Below are positions 26,490-36,117 of a stretch of 64,000 nt of DNA, in pieces. The notes under the pieces were generated by a model. That model searched no databases. It saw nothing but the letters and a program-made list of their open reading frames with translations, and was not told the origin of the DNA. The stretch lies in the NCBI RefSeq assembly GCF_900142925.1, contig NZ_FRCN01000020.1, positions 62,001-126,000 on the forward strand. Direction: 5' to 3'. Origin of the DNA: Chitinophaga sp. CF418 (GTDB lineage: Bacteria > Bacteroidota > Bacteroidia > Chitinophagales > Chitinophagaceae). How positions within the stretch are numbered: the stretch's first letter is position 1; each line of letters starts with the position of its first letter. The position numbers and the translations under genes were made by a program.

Positions 26490-27548
26490 ATGAAAATAGC
26501 ATATAAAATATTAATCGTTTTCGTCTTAAGCATCAGCACAGTAGCCACCCTCTATTTTTTACAGGAGCCACCTGCAAAGAACGGTTTTAGCCGTGGCAGG
26601 GTTGATACAGTAAAACAGGTGGAAGTACTGAATTTGAAATACAATTCGTATTACATTGGTGGGCTAAGCAATGGTCGTATATATCTTGGAAACACCACTG
26701 CGCCGCGTGTTTTGCTGAGTTGCGATTACAACCTGAAGTACACCAAACGTGAAATCATCCCTTTTACTTTTGGCAATAGTATAAGCTGGAAGCTGGCCAG
26801 AATACAGGTGGATAGCCCGGCCGTTTATCTGTCAGAATATAAAACGCCCTCGTTCGTATCGGCAGAATTGCCCTTTAAAAGGGATAAGGAAGAATATTAC
26901 AATTTAACCGGCTTACATTTGGATTTGATGGAGGTATTATCGTCAAACAGCTTAATCATAAACGGACACAACCCAGTATTGAGCCAGAAAGCACTCCAAA
27001 AAATCAGCTTAAACGCTGCGATAAATAGCGAGAAGGTTTACAAACATGAGATCCAGCAAAACAGCAATTTTACCATTGATGGGTTCATGAGCTTCAATAG
27101 GGAACAAGGAGCCATCCTTTTTACTTACTACTACCGCAACCAGTTCCTGGTATTGGATACCAATATGAACCTGCTGTACAAAGGAAAAACTATCGATACC
27201 AATACAGTCGCTAAAATAGAAGTTGGAGAATATCAATCGGGTGGTAAGCAGATCCGCACCATGTCCAAGCCTGCACTGCGTGTAAATAAGAGCAGTTACA
27301 GTAATGGGAACTTTATTTATATAGAAACAGCACTGGCTGCGGATAACGAAGACCTTCGGGTATTTAACAGGCACGTGGTGATAGATGTATATGTACTGAG
27401 CAACGGCAAGTATAGTCATAGCATTTACTTACCAAAGTATAATGGCGAAACGTTGACAGACTTTGCCGTCAAACATGATTTGCTGATCGCTTTGTATGAA
27501 AGGCATCTGGTTACTTACCAGTTGAAATTTGACAGACTCCCTCTTTAA
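26490..27548 (+). CDS. Membrane-anchored, probably beta-propeller protein
   Basis: A 352-residue protein with an N-terminal signal anchor (residues ~4-24) and then a soluble part with recurring short strands and aromatic turns (SYYIGGLSNGRIYLGN, VYLSEYKTP, NGNFIYIETAL, YVLSNGKYSHSIYLPKY), consistent with a propeller exposed to the periplasm. No enzymatic motif. It begins ~100 bases after the peptide terminator and might have its own promoter. Similar proteins often sit beside MauE-like genes in Pedobacter-type genomes, from memory. A ligand-sensing or peptide-handling role is speculation. Confidence 0.6.
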   Translation: MKIAYKILIVFVLSISTVATLYFLQEPPAKNGFSRGRVDTVKQVEVLNLKYNSYYIGGLSNGRIYLGNTTAPRVLLSCDYNLKYTKREIIPFTFGNSISWKLARIQVDSPAVYLSEYKTPSFVSAELPFKRDKEEYYNLTGLHLDLMEVLSSNSLIINGHNPVLSQKALQKISLNAAINSEKVYKHEIQQNSNFTIDGFMSFNREQGAILFTYYYRNQFLVLDTNMNLLYKGKTIDTNTVAKIEVGEYQSGGKQIRTMSKPALRVNKSSYSNGNFIYIETALAADNEDLRVFNRHVVIDVYVLSNGKYSHSIYLPKYNGETLTDFAVKHDLLIALYERHLVTYQLKFDRLPL

Positions 27549-27606
27549 TTTCACGTTTATTATAATTATGTTTGTAATATCTGTTGTTACTAAGTAGTAT
27601 GTACCT

Positions 27607-27870
27607 ATGATTAAGCCCCAAGACCCACGTATAGCGATAACCGCTCAGATCATTAAAGAGTTGAGGATTAAGAAGCTCAATAATGGTCACTGCTTTCTGA
27701 TATTTGACGACGAATTGCCAGAGGTACATTCCTATTATGAATATCCGGATGGCCGCATCCAGATAGAGGAGGTTGATATTACTAACATCTACAATCCCCG
27801 CGAAGTTATAAGGGTTTTGAGCGAAGACGAAGCTGACAGCGTTAGAGCAAGGCATGCCGTTTTCCATTAA
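27607..27870 (+). CDS. Probable antitoxin of the zeta-type pair
   Basis: An 87-residue acidic protein with no membrane segment (MIKPQDPRIAITAQIIKELR onward). It overlaps the zeta-like gene by 17 bases in a different frame, the arrangement expected of an antitoxin and its toxin. I do not recognise its family; it is not an epsilon antitoxin by obvious similarity. The antitoxin call rests on position, size and overlap. Confidence 0.6.
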   Translation: MIKPQDPRIAITAQIIKELRIKKLNNGHCFLIFDDELPEVHSYYEYPDGRIQIEEVDITNIYNPREVIRVLSEDEADSVRARHAVFH

Positions 27871-28504
27871 ACCGAAACTATTTATCGTTACCGGAAGTAA
27901 CGGTGCTGGCAAATCTACATACAGGCAGTATTTATTACCTCCGGAGTTTAGTTATCTCGATGTGTTTGATGGGGATCTCTTTTACACCCGTAAGAGTATT
28001 GAGTTTTATAAGATACATGGATCGTCTAAAGAGGCTCGAAAACAGGCTGAAGAAGCACTCGAACAAGAGTTTTTAAGAATGGTTGATCATAGCGTCACGC
28101 AAAGGATTCATTTCGCCTATGAAGGGCATTTTACTGGTGCAGGTGCCTGGAAAATACCGCAAAGGTTTAAAGCCGAAGGTTTCGAGATCCACTTGATTTT
28201 CTGTGGTTTGAATACGGTAACCAAATCCATAAAAAGAGTTGATGAACGGGTTAAGGAAGGCGGCTTCCATGTCACGCCGTTAGCTATCCAAAACAATTTT
28301 TACGGTAATATGGAAATGCTGGAGAAAAATTACCAGATGTTTAATTCTGTAGAAATACTGGATACTTCTTCAGACCAGATACTGCAGGTTGCCAAACTGG
28401 AACATGGAAGGCCTATGTTCTCCCTGCCTGCAGATGAAATACCTGAATGGTTTAAGAATGGGATGCCAAAGCTGTATGATATAGTTTTAGCAATTGACAG
28501 TTGA
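27854..28504 (+). CDS. Zeta-toxin family kinase
   Basis: A 216-residue protein with a Walker A GSNGAGKST at about residues 14-22, a D-V-F-D-GD segment after it, and a conserved R-ER in RVDERVKEGGFHV, as in zeta/PezT-type P-loop kinases. These phosphorylate UDP-N-acetylglucosamine or related nucleotide sugars and block cell-wall synthesis. A small overlapping upstream gene likely encodes the antitoxin. It abuts the PD-(D/E)XK gene tail-to-tail with no spare base. The specific substrate here is unknown. Confidence 0.82.
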   Translation: MPFSIKPKLFIVTGSNGAGKSTYRQYLLPPEFSYLDVFDGDLFYTRKSIEFYKIHGSSKEARKQAEEALEQEFLRMVDHSVTQRIHFAYEGHFTGAGAWKIPQRFKAEGFEIHLIFCGLNTVTKSIKRVDERVKEGGFHVTPLAIQNNFYGNMEMLEKNYQMFNSVEILDTSSDQILQVAKLEHGRPMFSLPADEIPEWFKNGMPKLYDIVLAIDS

Positions 28505-29053
28505 TTAGTATTCTTTTATCATCCTGTTATACAAAGCTCCATCTGCGTAGTACTCAATAATACAACTTCTCGTTCCGTTAATTAATTCAATATATACACC
28601 AAGCTTATATCCGCATACATGCTCAGGGTGGGAATCGTTTCCAATTATCCAGATGTCATCATAGGTTTGTTGTGTAAGGATCTGTAACCGAAGGCGGTCC
28701 TTGTCTTTTTCGTCACGAGGACGGTTGGATTTTTTCATTTCAATGACAATGAGGTTGTCATCTTGGATAAATTTACCCCTGCTATGCAAAATCAAATCTG
28801 GTCTTATCGGTATAATTTGATGATTGTTGCCCATCATAGTTTTTATCCTTCCTTCTTGCTTTCTGTTGTATTCAGGGTCTGCAAAGTACTCATTCAACTC
28901 AAACTGGCCACGCAAATCGCGTATACGCATGACTAAGCACCCTGTCAAATGTGTTTCTCCCAGGTTATTTTGAATACTTTCAGCTTCCTCTGAAAGGAAA
29001 GCTGTTAAACTAGCTTCAAATAGTGTTACTAATGTTTCCCTATTAATGGGCAT
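28505..29053 (-). CDS. PD-(D/E)XK nuclease-like protein
   Basis: A 182-residue soluble protein. Residues ~84-112 read RPDLILHSRGKF followed by NLIVIEMKKSNRP, a PD...E-x-K active-site pattern typical of restriction-endonuclease-like folds, with a possible N-terminal acidic residue in EASLTAFLSEEAES. A later Q-T segment (LTQQTYDDIW) fits the core fold. Stand-alone nucleases of this type act in restriction, repair or defence. It converges on the zeta gene and sits between a toxin-antitoxin pair and a membrane protein. No partner methylase or ATPase is adjacent. Confidence 0.65.
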   Translation of the reverse strand: MPINRETLVTLFEASLTAFLSEEAESIQNNLGETHLTGCLVMRIRDLRGQFELNEYFADPEYNRKQEGRIKTMMGNNHQIIPIRPDLILHSRGKFIQDDNLIVIEMKKSNRPRDEKDKDRLRLQILTQQTYDDIWIIGNDSHPEHVCGYKLGVYIELINGTRSCIIEYYADGALYNRMIKEY

Positions 29054-29126
29054 GATGGATAACTTATTAATGTAGTGAATCTGGATTTTCTTACATTGCC
29101 TTTATAGAATTGAGCCATTGGTTTTG

Positions 29127-30074
29127 CTAATTCTCCTTTACTGTTTTAACTACATTTACAATTGAATCTGCAATATTCTTATTGTCTTTCTGTTCAATTT
29201 TCAGTAGTTCCAGTTTTTCTGTGCTCTGACCTTTCTGCAGAATAAAGTTCCTTTCAGTTGCTGCGAATTGCAGAATGATACTGGCCGTAGTTTCGTTATC
29301 TCCTAGTTGTATTGCAGATTTTAAAGCACAAAGTTTAAAATTCAAATTGGTGATCTCATTTTGAAAGTACTTGATCTCACTTAGATTATTTTTGTAAAGT
29401 CGTAGGAAAAAGAAGGAAAAGACCTCAATAAATATGACGGTAGAAACCCGAGGTATGAAATACTGTAGGAGATCAATGGTCGTAATCATTTTTTGCTGAT
29501 AATAAATTGACAGTCCGAGCACTAAAATCGCCATAACTGTCGTCACAATACCAATGACAAGATTCAAATTTGAGTTCTTTATCAGACGGGATATTTGCCC
29601 CTTCAATTCTTGTTGTAGCTCAATTAAATGTCTGACGGTCCCAGCATACTTTTCGTCATGAATTAGCTGTTCGACAAAGCCATTTTCTAGGCATTCGATA
29701 TGTTCTTTTGTCGGATACTTTCCATACGTTTCGTCATCTACTGCATCGAGGTTGTCCGCCAATTTCTTTTTTAGCAGATCGCAAAGTATATCTCCAATAG
29801 TTGCTAACTGCATATTAGAGTGCTGATCCTTGTTCTTTTCTTTTCGAAACTTAAAAATTAAGGCATCATTGTCCAAATACCCCAATATAAAGCTTGCTAC
29901 AAGTATAAAAAATGATGGTAAGACAACGACTGTTGCCAGAAACATACGCAAATTTCTTCCATCAGTATTCTCGGCTAACCCTCTAATAATATAGGCTATT
30001 GTAAGTAAAACCAGAAGCCCTAAAACCCCTGTAAATATGAGTTTTATTTGTTTAGAAGTTTCTTTTTGAGACAT
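29127..30074 (-). CDS. Four-helix membrane protein with coiled coil, unknown function
   Basis: A 315-residue protein with two N-terminal transmembrane helices (~12-32 and ~42-65), a soluble charged segment of about 100 residues, two more helices (~173-193 and ~203-223) and a C-terminal coiled coil (NNLSEIKYFQNEITNLNFKL onward). Membrane effectors of some anti-phage systems look like this, and it sits next to conflict genes, but no domain is recognised. The upstream 360 bases hold no gene and probably its promoter. Confidence 0.6.
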   Translation of the reverse strand: MSQKETSKQIKLIFTGVLGLLVLLTIAYIIRGLAENTDGRNLRMFLATVVVLPSFFILVASFILGYLDNDALIFKFRKEKNKDQHSNMQLATIGDILCDLLKKKLADNLDAVDDETYGKYPTKEHIECLENGFVEQLIHDEKYAGTVRHLIELQQELKGQISRLIKNSNLNLVIGIVTTVMAILVLGLSIYYQQKMITTIDLLQYFIPRVSTVIFIEVFSFFFLRLYKNNLSEIKYFQNEITNLNFKLCALKSAIQLGDNETTASIILQFAATERNFILQKGQSTEKLELLKIEQKDNKNIADSIVNVVKTVKEN

Positions 30075-30477
30075 TGCGTATTGAGTTTGAGCGATTGAAT
30101 TTTTTGATTTAGGCCATTAAAGGAATGGTTGCGCTGAGGAACGAAACGTAATATAATGAGTAGCTGTTTTTTTTGCCTATGCGAGAAGAAAAATGAACGG
30201 AAAAAAATGCAAGATTTCTACTTCTCAACAATTTTAAAGGTGCCTTTTCCCCTCCTCACTCCCGGAAAAATCCCCTATTTTGTTAATAATTTGTCTATTC
30301 TAGCCGGATGAAGTAAATTAGTACAGAAGCTGTTTGTTAGCACGCATTGCTTATTTATAGCAGGGACAATTAGAATTTAAACAGAACTGGTCATTAACCC
30401 ATTACAGCACAGTTGCGTATCCGCAACCCACTGCATTGAAATTTATATCGTCGCTATTCTCGGCTCTGCCTAACCTT
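30075..30477. other. Intergenic region with divergent promoters, no gene
   Basis: About 400 bases between divergent genes. It contains only a small GTTGCG/CGCAAC hairpin at 30412-30427. An in-frame TTG at 30436 could extend the MauE-like gene, but the ATG at 30478 looks better. Confidence 0.4.
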
Positions 30478-30915
30478 ATGATTATGAACGCAAGGACCCT
30501 AATTGCATGCTTTAGCTATGCACTGTTTTTCCTGTTTGTATACGCAGCCATGAATAAACTCATTTCATTTAATTACTATTTGTATGATCTGAAACGATCT
30601 CCATTGCTGCAACCTTATGCAACCCCAATAGCCTTTGTAGTTCCTATTGTTGAAATATTAGTGGCGGTACTGTTGTTGCCGGATAAAACCCGGCAATATG
30701 GCTTGTTTGGATCGCTAGTGCTGATGGCATTATTTACCCTATATGTCATCTATGTTCTTGGCTTCACAAAAGAACGACCTTGTACCTGCGGCGGCATTAT
30801 CAGGGAATTGACCTGGCCTCAGCATTTGCTGTTTAACATTGGCTTTCTGGCCTTATCCGCGTTGGGGCTTCACTTGAAACGCAAAACGGTGACAAACGCG
30901 AGTAAAATTTACTAA
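30478..30915 (+). CDS. MauE/DoxX family redox-associated membrane protein, second copy
   Basis: A 145-residue protein (ATG 30478; Met at 30484 and TTG at 30436 are alternatives) with four transmembrane helices. It parallels the copy at 25416: VYAAMNKLISF versus VYAAISKLLAF, PLLQPYATPIAFVVPIVEI versus MLTPYAGVLAWLVPVLEI, and RPCTCGGIIRELTW versus KPCACGGLIEAMGW followed by H--FNI-F. The CxCGG cysteines suggest thiol-disulfide exchange in the inner membrane. A small exported cysteine peptide gene follows 41 bases later and both end at the 31202-31222 terminator. Confidence 0.82.
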   Translation: MIMNARTLIACFSYALFFLFVYAAMNKLISFNYYLYDLKRSPLLQPYATPIAFVVPIVEILVAVLLLPDKTRQYGLFGSLVLMALFTLYVIYVLGFTKERPCTCGGIIRELTWPQHLLFNIGFLALSALGLHLKRKTVTNASKIY

Positions 30916-30956
30916 CCCAAACCTCAAAATAATCTTTCACCCTTAAACAAAATTTT

Positions 30957-31196
30957 ATGAACAAGGCAAAGAAAATTCTAGTTTTTATTCTTGCATCTGC
31001 GGCCATTAGTGCTGCCTACGCCATGCGTGCAAGAGATTTTTTCGGTTATATAGGCCTCGGAGGAGGCTTATACTCGGCTGTATATGTCCCCTTCGACTGC
31101 CCGGAAGTTGGATGGGGATGTTTATATACAATAAATTCAAATACCTATCAAGTATATACTTTGTCAGGAATAAGGATGAACCCGGTTAAGCCGTAA
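30957..31196 (+). CDS. Small exported cysteine-containing peptide (DUF6520-like), second copy
   Basis: A 79-residue protein with a signal peptide ending at AAYA (residues 1-22), a basic RAR and a glycine-rich mature part with Cys48 and Cys55, probably one disulfide. It follows a MauE-like gene, in the same pairing as at 25416/26116. Sequence similarity to the other two peptides is limited to the leader, the A-x-A site, the following basic residues and a V-Y-P segment before the cysteines. Function unknown. Confidence 0.7.
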   Translation: MNKAKKILVFILASAAISAAYAMRARDFFGYIGLGGGLYSAVYVPFDCPEVGWGCLYTINSNTYQVYTLSGIRMNPVKP

Positions 31197-31201
31197 AAAC
31201 A

Positions 31202-31222
31202 GGGCCGGTAAATAACCGGCCC
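31202..31222. terminator. Terminator between convergent peptide and susD genes
   Basis: A perfect 8-bp G/C-rich stem (31202-31209 and 31215-31222), 6 bases after the peptide stop. No strong U-tract, but flanked by A/T-rich sequence; it can serve both convergent transcripts. Confidence 0.65.
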
Positions 31223-31257
31223 AATTATAATCTGTTAACGTACAAACTCAGAAATGT

Positions 31258-32694
31258 TTAGTATTGGTAGCCCTTACTCGGTTGTAAATTGCTATTCAGT
31301 AAGATTTCGGCTGCAGGGATGGGCCAGAATTTCATTTCTTGTTTCCAACTGCTCTTTTTTATGGCAGCTATTCTGCTCATTACTGAATCGCAACTCCCGG
31401 TACGCTTCAGGTCAAACCAGCGGTGTCCCAACTCTGCAAAGAATTCCCGCTGCCGCTCCTTCAAGATGGCTTGCATGATACCATTCCTGGTTATATCAGT
31501 ATTCATTGAAGTTAGTGGAGCTATACCGGCTCTTTTTCTGATGACATTGATGTCTTGAAGTGCAGGAGTGTATCTGCCTTGCATTGCCCTGGCCTCGGCC
31601 CTGATGAGGTATTGTTCTGCTAACCTTAGCAAAATTGTATTTTCTTTAAGGTCGCTGTCAAAACGAACTTTATACTTAAAAGGATAATAATAGATTGTTG
31701 GATGGGTGCCAATCGTATCTACATATTCGCCAATCCAATTTAACTTTCTCAGGTCATTTTCATCAAAGCTGTTTACTAATTCTTGGTTCAGAAAGGGTTT
31801 CCCCATAGTAACGGGAGAATTCTGCAAGATGAATTCTGACCCGTCTACTGTGTTAACACCGGTATAATTGGGATATGATGGGCGAAGTGCCAATATGGTT
31901 TCGGTTGAGCCCTTTAGAAAAGTTTGAGCTGCGGGTACCATACTGTAGGCGTTATTGGCAATCAATGAACTGGAGAGTTCTTCTGCGCTAACCCATTTCC
32001 CGGTGTATAAATAAACGCGGGCCAATAAAGCGGTAGCTGCAGCTTTGTTAGGGCGCACACGTTCAGTAGTACCAGGCCAGCTGTCTTTGCCCACATACTC
32101 AGTGTTCAAATCTTGCTGTGCTGCCTTAAGGTCGTGGATGATCTGTTCATAAACCTTTTCTACCGGGCTACGTTCTAACGATCTGTTTACATGATATTCT
32201 GTAACCAATGCAATTGGAACGTCGCCATACAGGTTTACCAGATAGAAATATAAATAAGCCCTTGTAAATAGCGCTTCAGCCATTATTTGCTTTTTGACTT
32301 CAGGAGTAAGTGTTGTGGATACCGAACAACCTTCCAGAACTGAATTGAGCAAGTAAATGTAATTGTAGGTTCTGTCCCAATAGCTTTTGCAATAAATATT
32401 GCTTATCGGATCAATGGCGTTTGCATAGTATTCTGCAGCCGGAGGTATGCCCGGGTTCCTCAACTCATCTCCCTGAAGACTTGTTAACAATGTGACAATG
32501 TATGGAGATGCAGCCTCGGTAAAAATTTTTGCGTAAACTGTTGTAAGTGCAACGGTGGCCGTTTCGTCTTGCATAAACACCGCGCTGCCTTCGAGCTGGT
32601 TGTTACGGTTGTTAACCTCCATGAACTTTTTACAGCTGGTAATCAATGCAGATAATAGGATAAGGATGGTCAGTTTCTGATATGTCGTATTCAT
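31258..32694 (-). CDS. SusD/RagB family outer-membrane lipoprotein, locus 1
   Basis: A 478-residue protein with a lipobox (ALITSCKKFMEV) and the SusD N-terminal pattern AVFMQDETATVALTTVYAKI. Further SusD features are LFTRAYLYFYLVNLYGDVP, RVRPNKAAATALLARVYLYTGKW and a C-terminal ILKERQREFFAELGHRWFDLKR. SusD proteins cap the SusC importer and capture the substrate at the cell surface. It lies 17 bases after susC in the same transcript. No glycosidase or peptidase is in the locus, so the substrate cannot be read. Confidence 0.93.
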   Translation of the reverse strand: MNTTYQKLTILILLSALITSCKKFMEVNNRNNQLEGSAVFMQDETATVALTTVYAKIFTEAASPYIVTLLTSLQGDELRNPGIPPAAEYYANAIDPISNIYCKSYWDRTYNYIYLLNSVLEGCSVSTTLTPEVKKQIMAEALFTRAYLYFYLVNLYGDVPIALVTEYHVNRSLERSPVEKVYEQIIHDLKAAQQDLNTEYVGKDSWPGTTERVRPNKAAATALLARVYLYTGKWVSAEELSSSLIANNAYSMVPAAQTFLKGSTETILALRPSYPNYTGVNTVDGSEFILQNSPVTMGKPFLNQELVNSFDENDLRKLNWIGEYVDTIGTHPTIYYYPFKYKVRFDSDLKENTILLRLAEQYLIRAEARAMQGRYTPALQDINVIRKRAGIAPLTSMNTDITRNGIMQAILKERQREFFAELGHRWFDLKRTGSCDSVMSRIAAIKKSSWKQEMKFWPIPAAEILLNSNLQPSKGYQY

Positions 32695-32711
32695 TTTTTT
32701 CGTTTTGAACG

Positions 32712-35700
32712 TTATAGTGAAATTTGCAATCCGATGTTGATTGTCTTTAATGGAGGTAAAGATGGCGTTTGCAGCGGCTTTGACGTTTCCGGGTCCATGC
32801 CATCAAACTTGGTAAGGGTAAAAAGATTTTGTCCTTGCACATAGATTTTTGCATCGCTTACTTTCAGCTTTTTTAAAGTGCTTTCACTAAGGGTGTAACT
32901 GATGCACAAGCTTTTCAACCTGAGGAATGAAGCATCACCCACCATTGCGGTACTATTAGTGTAACGTGTATTTGCGGCATTGGCGTCAACCGATGTGGAG
33001 GGCTTTTGATACGGAGCGTCGTCGCCCGGATACCTCCAATAATCCAGGTATTTAACTGGCTGGTTAGCCCCGCTGGATAAGAACATACCAACTGTGGCTG
33101 GGCCTGTTGCACGATACCCTTTTTGCTTTACAAAATAGACGAATACCTCGGCAGAGAACCTTCGATATTGAATTCTGTTATTCCAGCCGCCATAAAATGA
33201 GGGTGTAAATGATACAGGTACTTGGTCAAACTTATTCAAAACACCATCGTTTTTTCGTTGCGCAAATTGATACAGGCCAGTATTTTTATCAACACCGATA
33301 TAAGAATAGAGAAATCTGCTATCCAATGATTGGCCAATAGCCAGCCGGAAGGCATAAGGCGAACTCTCCAGATCAGGATACGCTTTCAGTTTGGTTTTAG
33401 GAATTGTAATGTTGAAATCCGTTTTCCAAATCAGTTTGTTATTTTTTATTAGCGTATGACTAATGTCCAATTCGATACCGGTATTTTCAACTTTGGCTGG
33501 TATGTTGGCCGTGATGGACTGAAAACCTGTGCCTCCTGGCAAGGCCGATTGGACCAATTGGTTAGTACTGCAATTGCGGTATATGCTAAGGTTTGCCGTA
33601 CTACCTTTATTTGTTTCAAGCTCTATGGCAATTTCAGATTTTATCGTTTTTTCCCAATCAATAGCGCTGTTAGTGAGCCCTTGTGCAGATAAGCCAGGTT
33701 CATCCCAATAACCCAGATCTGCGTCGTATACACTTTGGTAACGGCCACCTACGATTTGGTCGTTTCCTGTTGTTCCAAAGCTTCCCCGAAGTTTACCGTA
33801 TCTGATAAACGACACATTATCTTGAAAGAAAGGCTCGTTGGAAAATATCCAGGCTGCACCGATGGCGCCAAATGTACCAAACATTTTATCAGGACCTAAC
33901 CTACTGCTGCCATCACGTCGGGCGCTAAGGTTCAAAAAATACCTGCTTTTGAAATTGACGTTTATTCGGCTGAAGCCTGAAATATAATTGTATTTGATCC
34001 GTTCCAGGAATGGATCTACATGACTTGCGGTGCCTGGATTGCTAATCAGCTCATCGTTTTTAAAATTAGTGGATATGTAAAGCGAATTCCAGCCTTTGCT
34101 TTGCTGTAGGCTTGCACCAGTAATAACCTCAAATTTTGCATCGCCAATTCTAAAATCGGTGAATATTTGCGGCTCCCAAATGTAGTTTCTGGACACCTGA
34201 ACACCGGTTCCATTTGTACGTTTAGCCGCTTTATCCTCTACATTAGGCATGTAGGAACTGGCTGGCGTAATGGCGATGTCTTCGAGTTGCGTTAATGTAT
34301 AACCAAAGTTGCTTCTGAAGTCTACGTGAGGGAACAATTTATACGAGAAGTAAAGATCACTCAAAAGATGGTCTACAGTGGTTGTAGATGTTCTTAGCAG
34401 TTGCGCTAAGGGATTCAGGAAGGTGTTGTTCTGGAAATTGAGCTGCTTGCCCGGACCATAAATGGGTGGCGCAGCTGGAAAGCCAAACATTGCACGCATT
34501 GGTTCCTGCTGTGGACTGAAATTGGTTTTATAAGTATAGAACGCACCAAAATTGACTTGAAGACGCTGGTTTTGCGAGTGGTGGTTTACACTGCTCCTGA
34601 AAGATCTTGTACGGCTTAAAAATGATCCGGGGTAGACCATCGTTTCATGACGATACACACCACTTAACCTGAACTGGGTAAATTCTGTACCTCCAGATAA
34701 AGATACATTGGCATTGACTATTTTAGCAAAGCCCCCGATCATTTGCTGCTGCCAGTTTGTACGGCCAGAAGTATCCCAGGTACCGTTTATATCGTAATCG
34801 GCGGATGACGGCTGCAGATTGTCATTTTTTATAGCCTGGTGCCTCATCTGCAAATATTGCTCGGTATTCATCAAATCCATTTTCCTTGTGATTTTTCCCA
34901 TGCCTCCATAAACATTTACCTGTAACTTAGTTAGCCCAGGTTTAGGGTGTTTGGTTGTAATAACAATAACTCCGTTTGCGGCCCGTGAGCCGTAAATGGC
35001 GGTGGCATTTGCATCTTTTAATACTGTGAATGATTCAATATCAGATAGGCTTATGTAAGAAAGCGGGTCAAAAATCATCAATACCGAAGGTGACAATGTT
35101 GAAAAAGGGACGATGTAAGGCACACCATCAATGATATAGAGTGGTTGCCGTCCATTGGCTATAGAATTTTTACCACGGACCACCACGTCAAGCGAGCCCC
35201 CGGGCATACCCGAGCTTTGATTGATAAATAATCCAGCCACTCTGCCTTGCAATGCGATTAAAGGATTGGATACTGGGGCCGGACTACTGTCATCTACCTT
35301 AACTACGGTAACGTTACCTACGCTTTCTTTACGTGTAGAAGAGGTGTATCCGTTATAGACAATTTCATCTAGTGCGTTGTTGCTTTCCTGTAAAACAATT
35401 GGTTTGGATATTTCCTGTTTATAGGGTATTGTGACTGGGTTGTAGGAAACATGGGTGACGACCAATGATCCGGACGGAGGGGCATTTTTAAACTCAAATT
35501 CACCATTGTCCCCACTGATTGTTTTCCTGCCATTTGATAAAGATACAGTGGCCCCAGCTACCGGGGTACATTTGGTGTTCACAATTTTTCCCTTTAATGT
35601 AACCGTCTTTTCTTCGCCCTGGTTGCTGCTTTTTCCTGGTTTTAGATTAATGAAAATGTTTTCGTCTGTAATGGAGAATTCAAGATCGTAAATTCTGGCT

Positions 35701-35963
35701 ACCAATCTTACTGCATCGTATACGCCCGCCTTGTCGATACTGACTGTTACCAAGCCAAGTGGGGCTGTAATGCTCTCTACATAGCAACGCCCGCTTTGCC
35801 TGGCAATGTCGTGTATTACTTCGTGAAAGGGCTTTGCTACAACATTAACGTGTATGGTCTTGTCAATACTTGTTACAATTGTGTCTGATGACGGTTGGCG
35901 CTCATGAGCCTTGACTGTTAGACTAAAAATAACCAGTAAAATCATTAAAAAAACTCTGTACAT
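32712..35963 (-). CDS. SusC/RagA family TonB-linked outer-membrane transporter, locus 1
   Basis: A 1083-residue protein: signal peptide, an STN domain (FHEVIHDIARQSGRCYVES and on), a CarboxypepD-like domain (LKGKIVNTKCTPVAGATVSL), then plug and barrel with LYIIDGVPY and FTVLKDANATAIYGSRAANGV, the SusC-family signature. The STN domain allows signalling to the FecR anti-sigma factor. It imports a substrate captured by SusD with TonB energy. Start at 35963 follows an AACCAAACCAACC leader usual for this family. Between it and FecR lies a hairpin whose U-tract is on the opposite strand. Confidence 0.93.
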   Translation of the reverse strand: MYRVFLMILLVIFSLTVKAHERQPSSDTIVTSIDKTIHVNVVAKPFHEVIHDIARQSGRCYVESITAPLGLVTVSIDKAGVYDAVRLVARIYDLEFSITDENIFINLKPGKSSNQGEEKTVTLKGKIVNTKCTPVAGATVSLSNGRKTISGDNGEFEFKNAPPSGSLVVTHVSYNPVTIPYKQEISKPIVLQESNNALDEIVYNGYTSSTRKESVGNVTVVKVDDSSPAPVSNPLIALQGRVAGLFINQSSGMPGGSLDVVVRGKNSIANGRQPLYIIDGVPYIVPFSTLSPSVLMIFDPLSYISLSDIESFTVLKDANATAIYGSRAANGVIVITTKHPKPGLTKLQVNVYGGMGKITRKMDLMNTEQYLQMRHQAIKNDNLQPSSADYDINGTWDTSGRTNWQQQMIGGFAKIVNANVSLSGGTEFTQFRLSGVYRHETMVYPGSFLSRTRSFRSSVNHHSQNQRLQVNFGAFYTYKTNFSPQQEPMRAMFGFPAAPPIYGPGKQLNFQNNTFLNPLAQLLRTSTTTVDHLLSDLYFSYKLFPHVDFRSNFGYTLTQLEDIAITPASSYMPNVEDKAAKRTNGTGVQVSRNYIWEPQIFTDFRIGDAKFEVITGASLQQSKGWNSLYISTNFKNDELISNPGTASHVDPFLERIKYNYISGFSRINVNFKSRYFLNLSARRDGSSRLGPDKMFGTFGAIGAAWIFSNEPFFQDNVSFIRYGKLRGSFGTTGNDQIVGGRYQSVYDADLGYWDEPGLSAQGLTNSAIDWEKTIKSEIAIELETNKGSTANLSIYRNCSTNQLVQSALPGGTGFQSITANIPAKVENTGIELDISHTLIKNNKLIWKTDFNITIPKTKLKAYPDLESSPYAFRLAIGQSLDSRFLYSYIGVDKNTGLYQFAQRKNDGVLNKFDQVPVSFTPSFYGGWNNRIQYRRFSAEVFVYFVKQKGYRATGPATVGMFLSSGANQPVKYLDYWRYPGDDAPYQKPSTSVDANAANTRYTNSTAMVGDASFLRLKSLCISYTLSESTLKKLKVSDAKIYVQGQNLFTLTKFDGMDPETSKPLQTPSLPPLKTINIGLQISL

Positions 35964-36016
35964 AAATGGTTGGTTTGGTTTAATAATGGCATACCCATTG
36001 GCATGCAGATCCTAGT

Positions 36017-36050
36017 CCACCGGTCATTAAACAATGACCGGTGGTTTTTT
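36017..36050 (+). terminator. Plus-strand terminator upstream of susC (locus 1)
   Basis: A perfect 12-bp stem (36017-36028 and 36033-36044), 4-base loop, then six T residues on the plus strand, opposite to the neighbouring genes. It would end a transcript antisense to the susC leader. A poor -7 match (TTGGTTTG, 35970-35977) lies upstream. See the antisense RNA candidate at locus 2. Confidence 0.65.
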
Positions 36051-36117
36051 ATAACATAAAGAGAGTTGGTAGGATAGTTGTGGTTGGCTTTACAAGGAGG
36101 GAAAAGAATTGCAGGCA

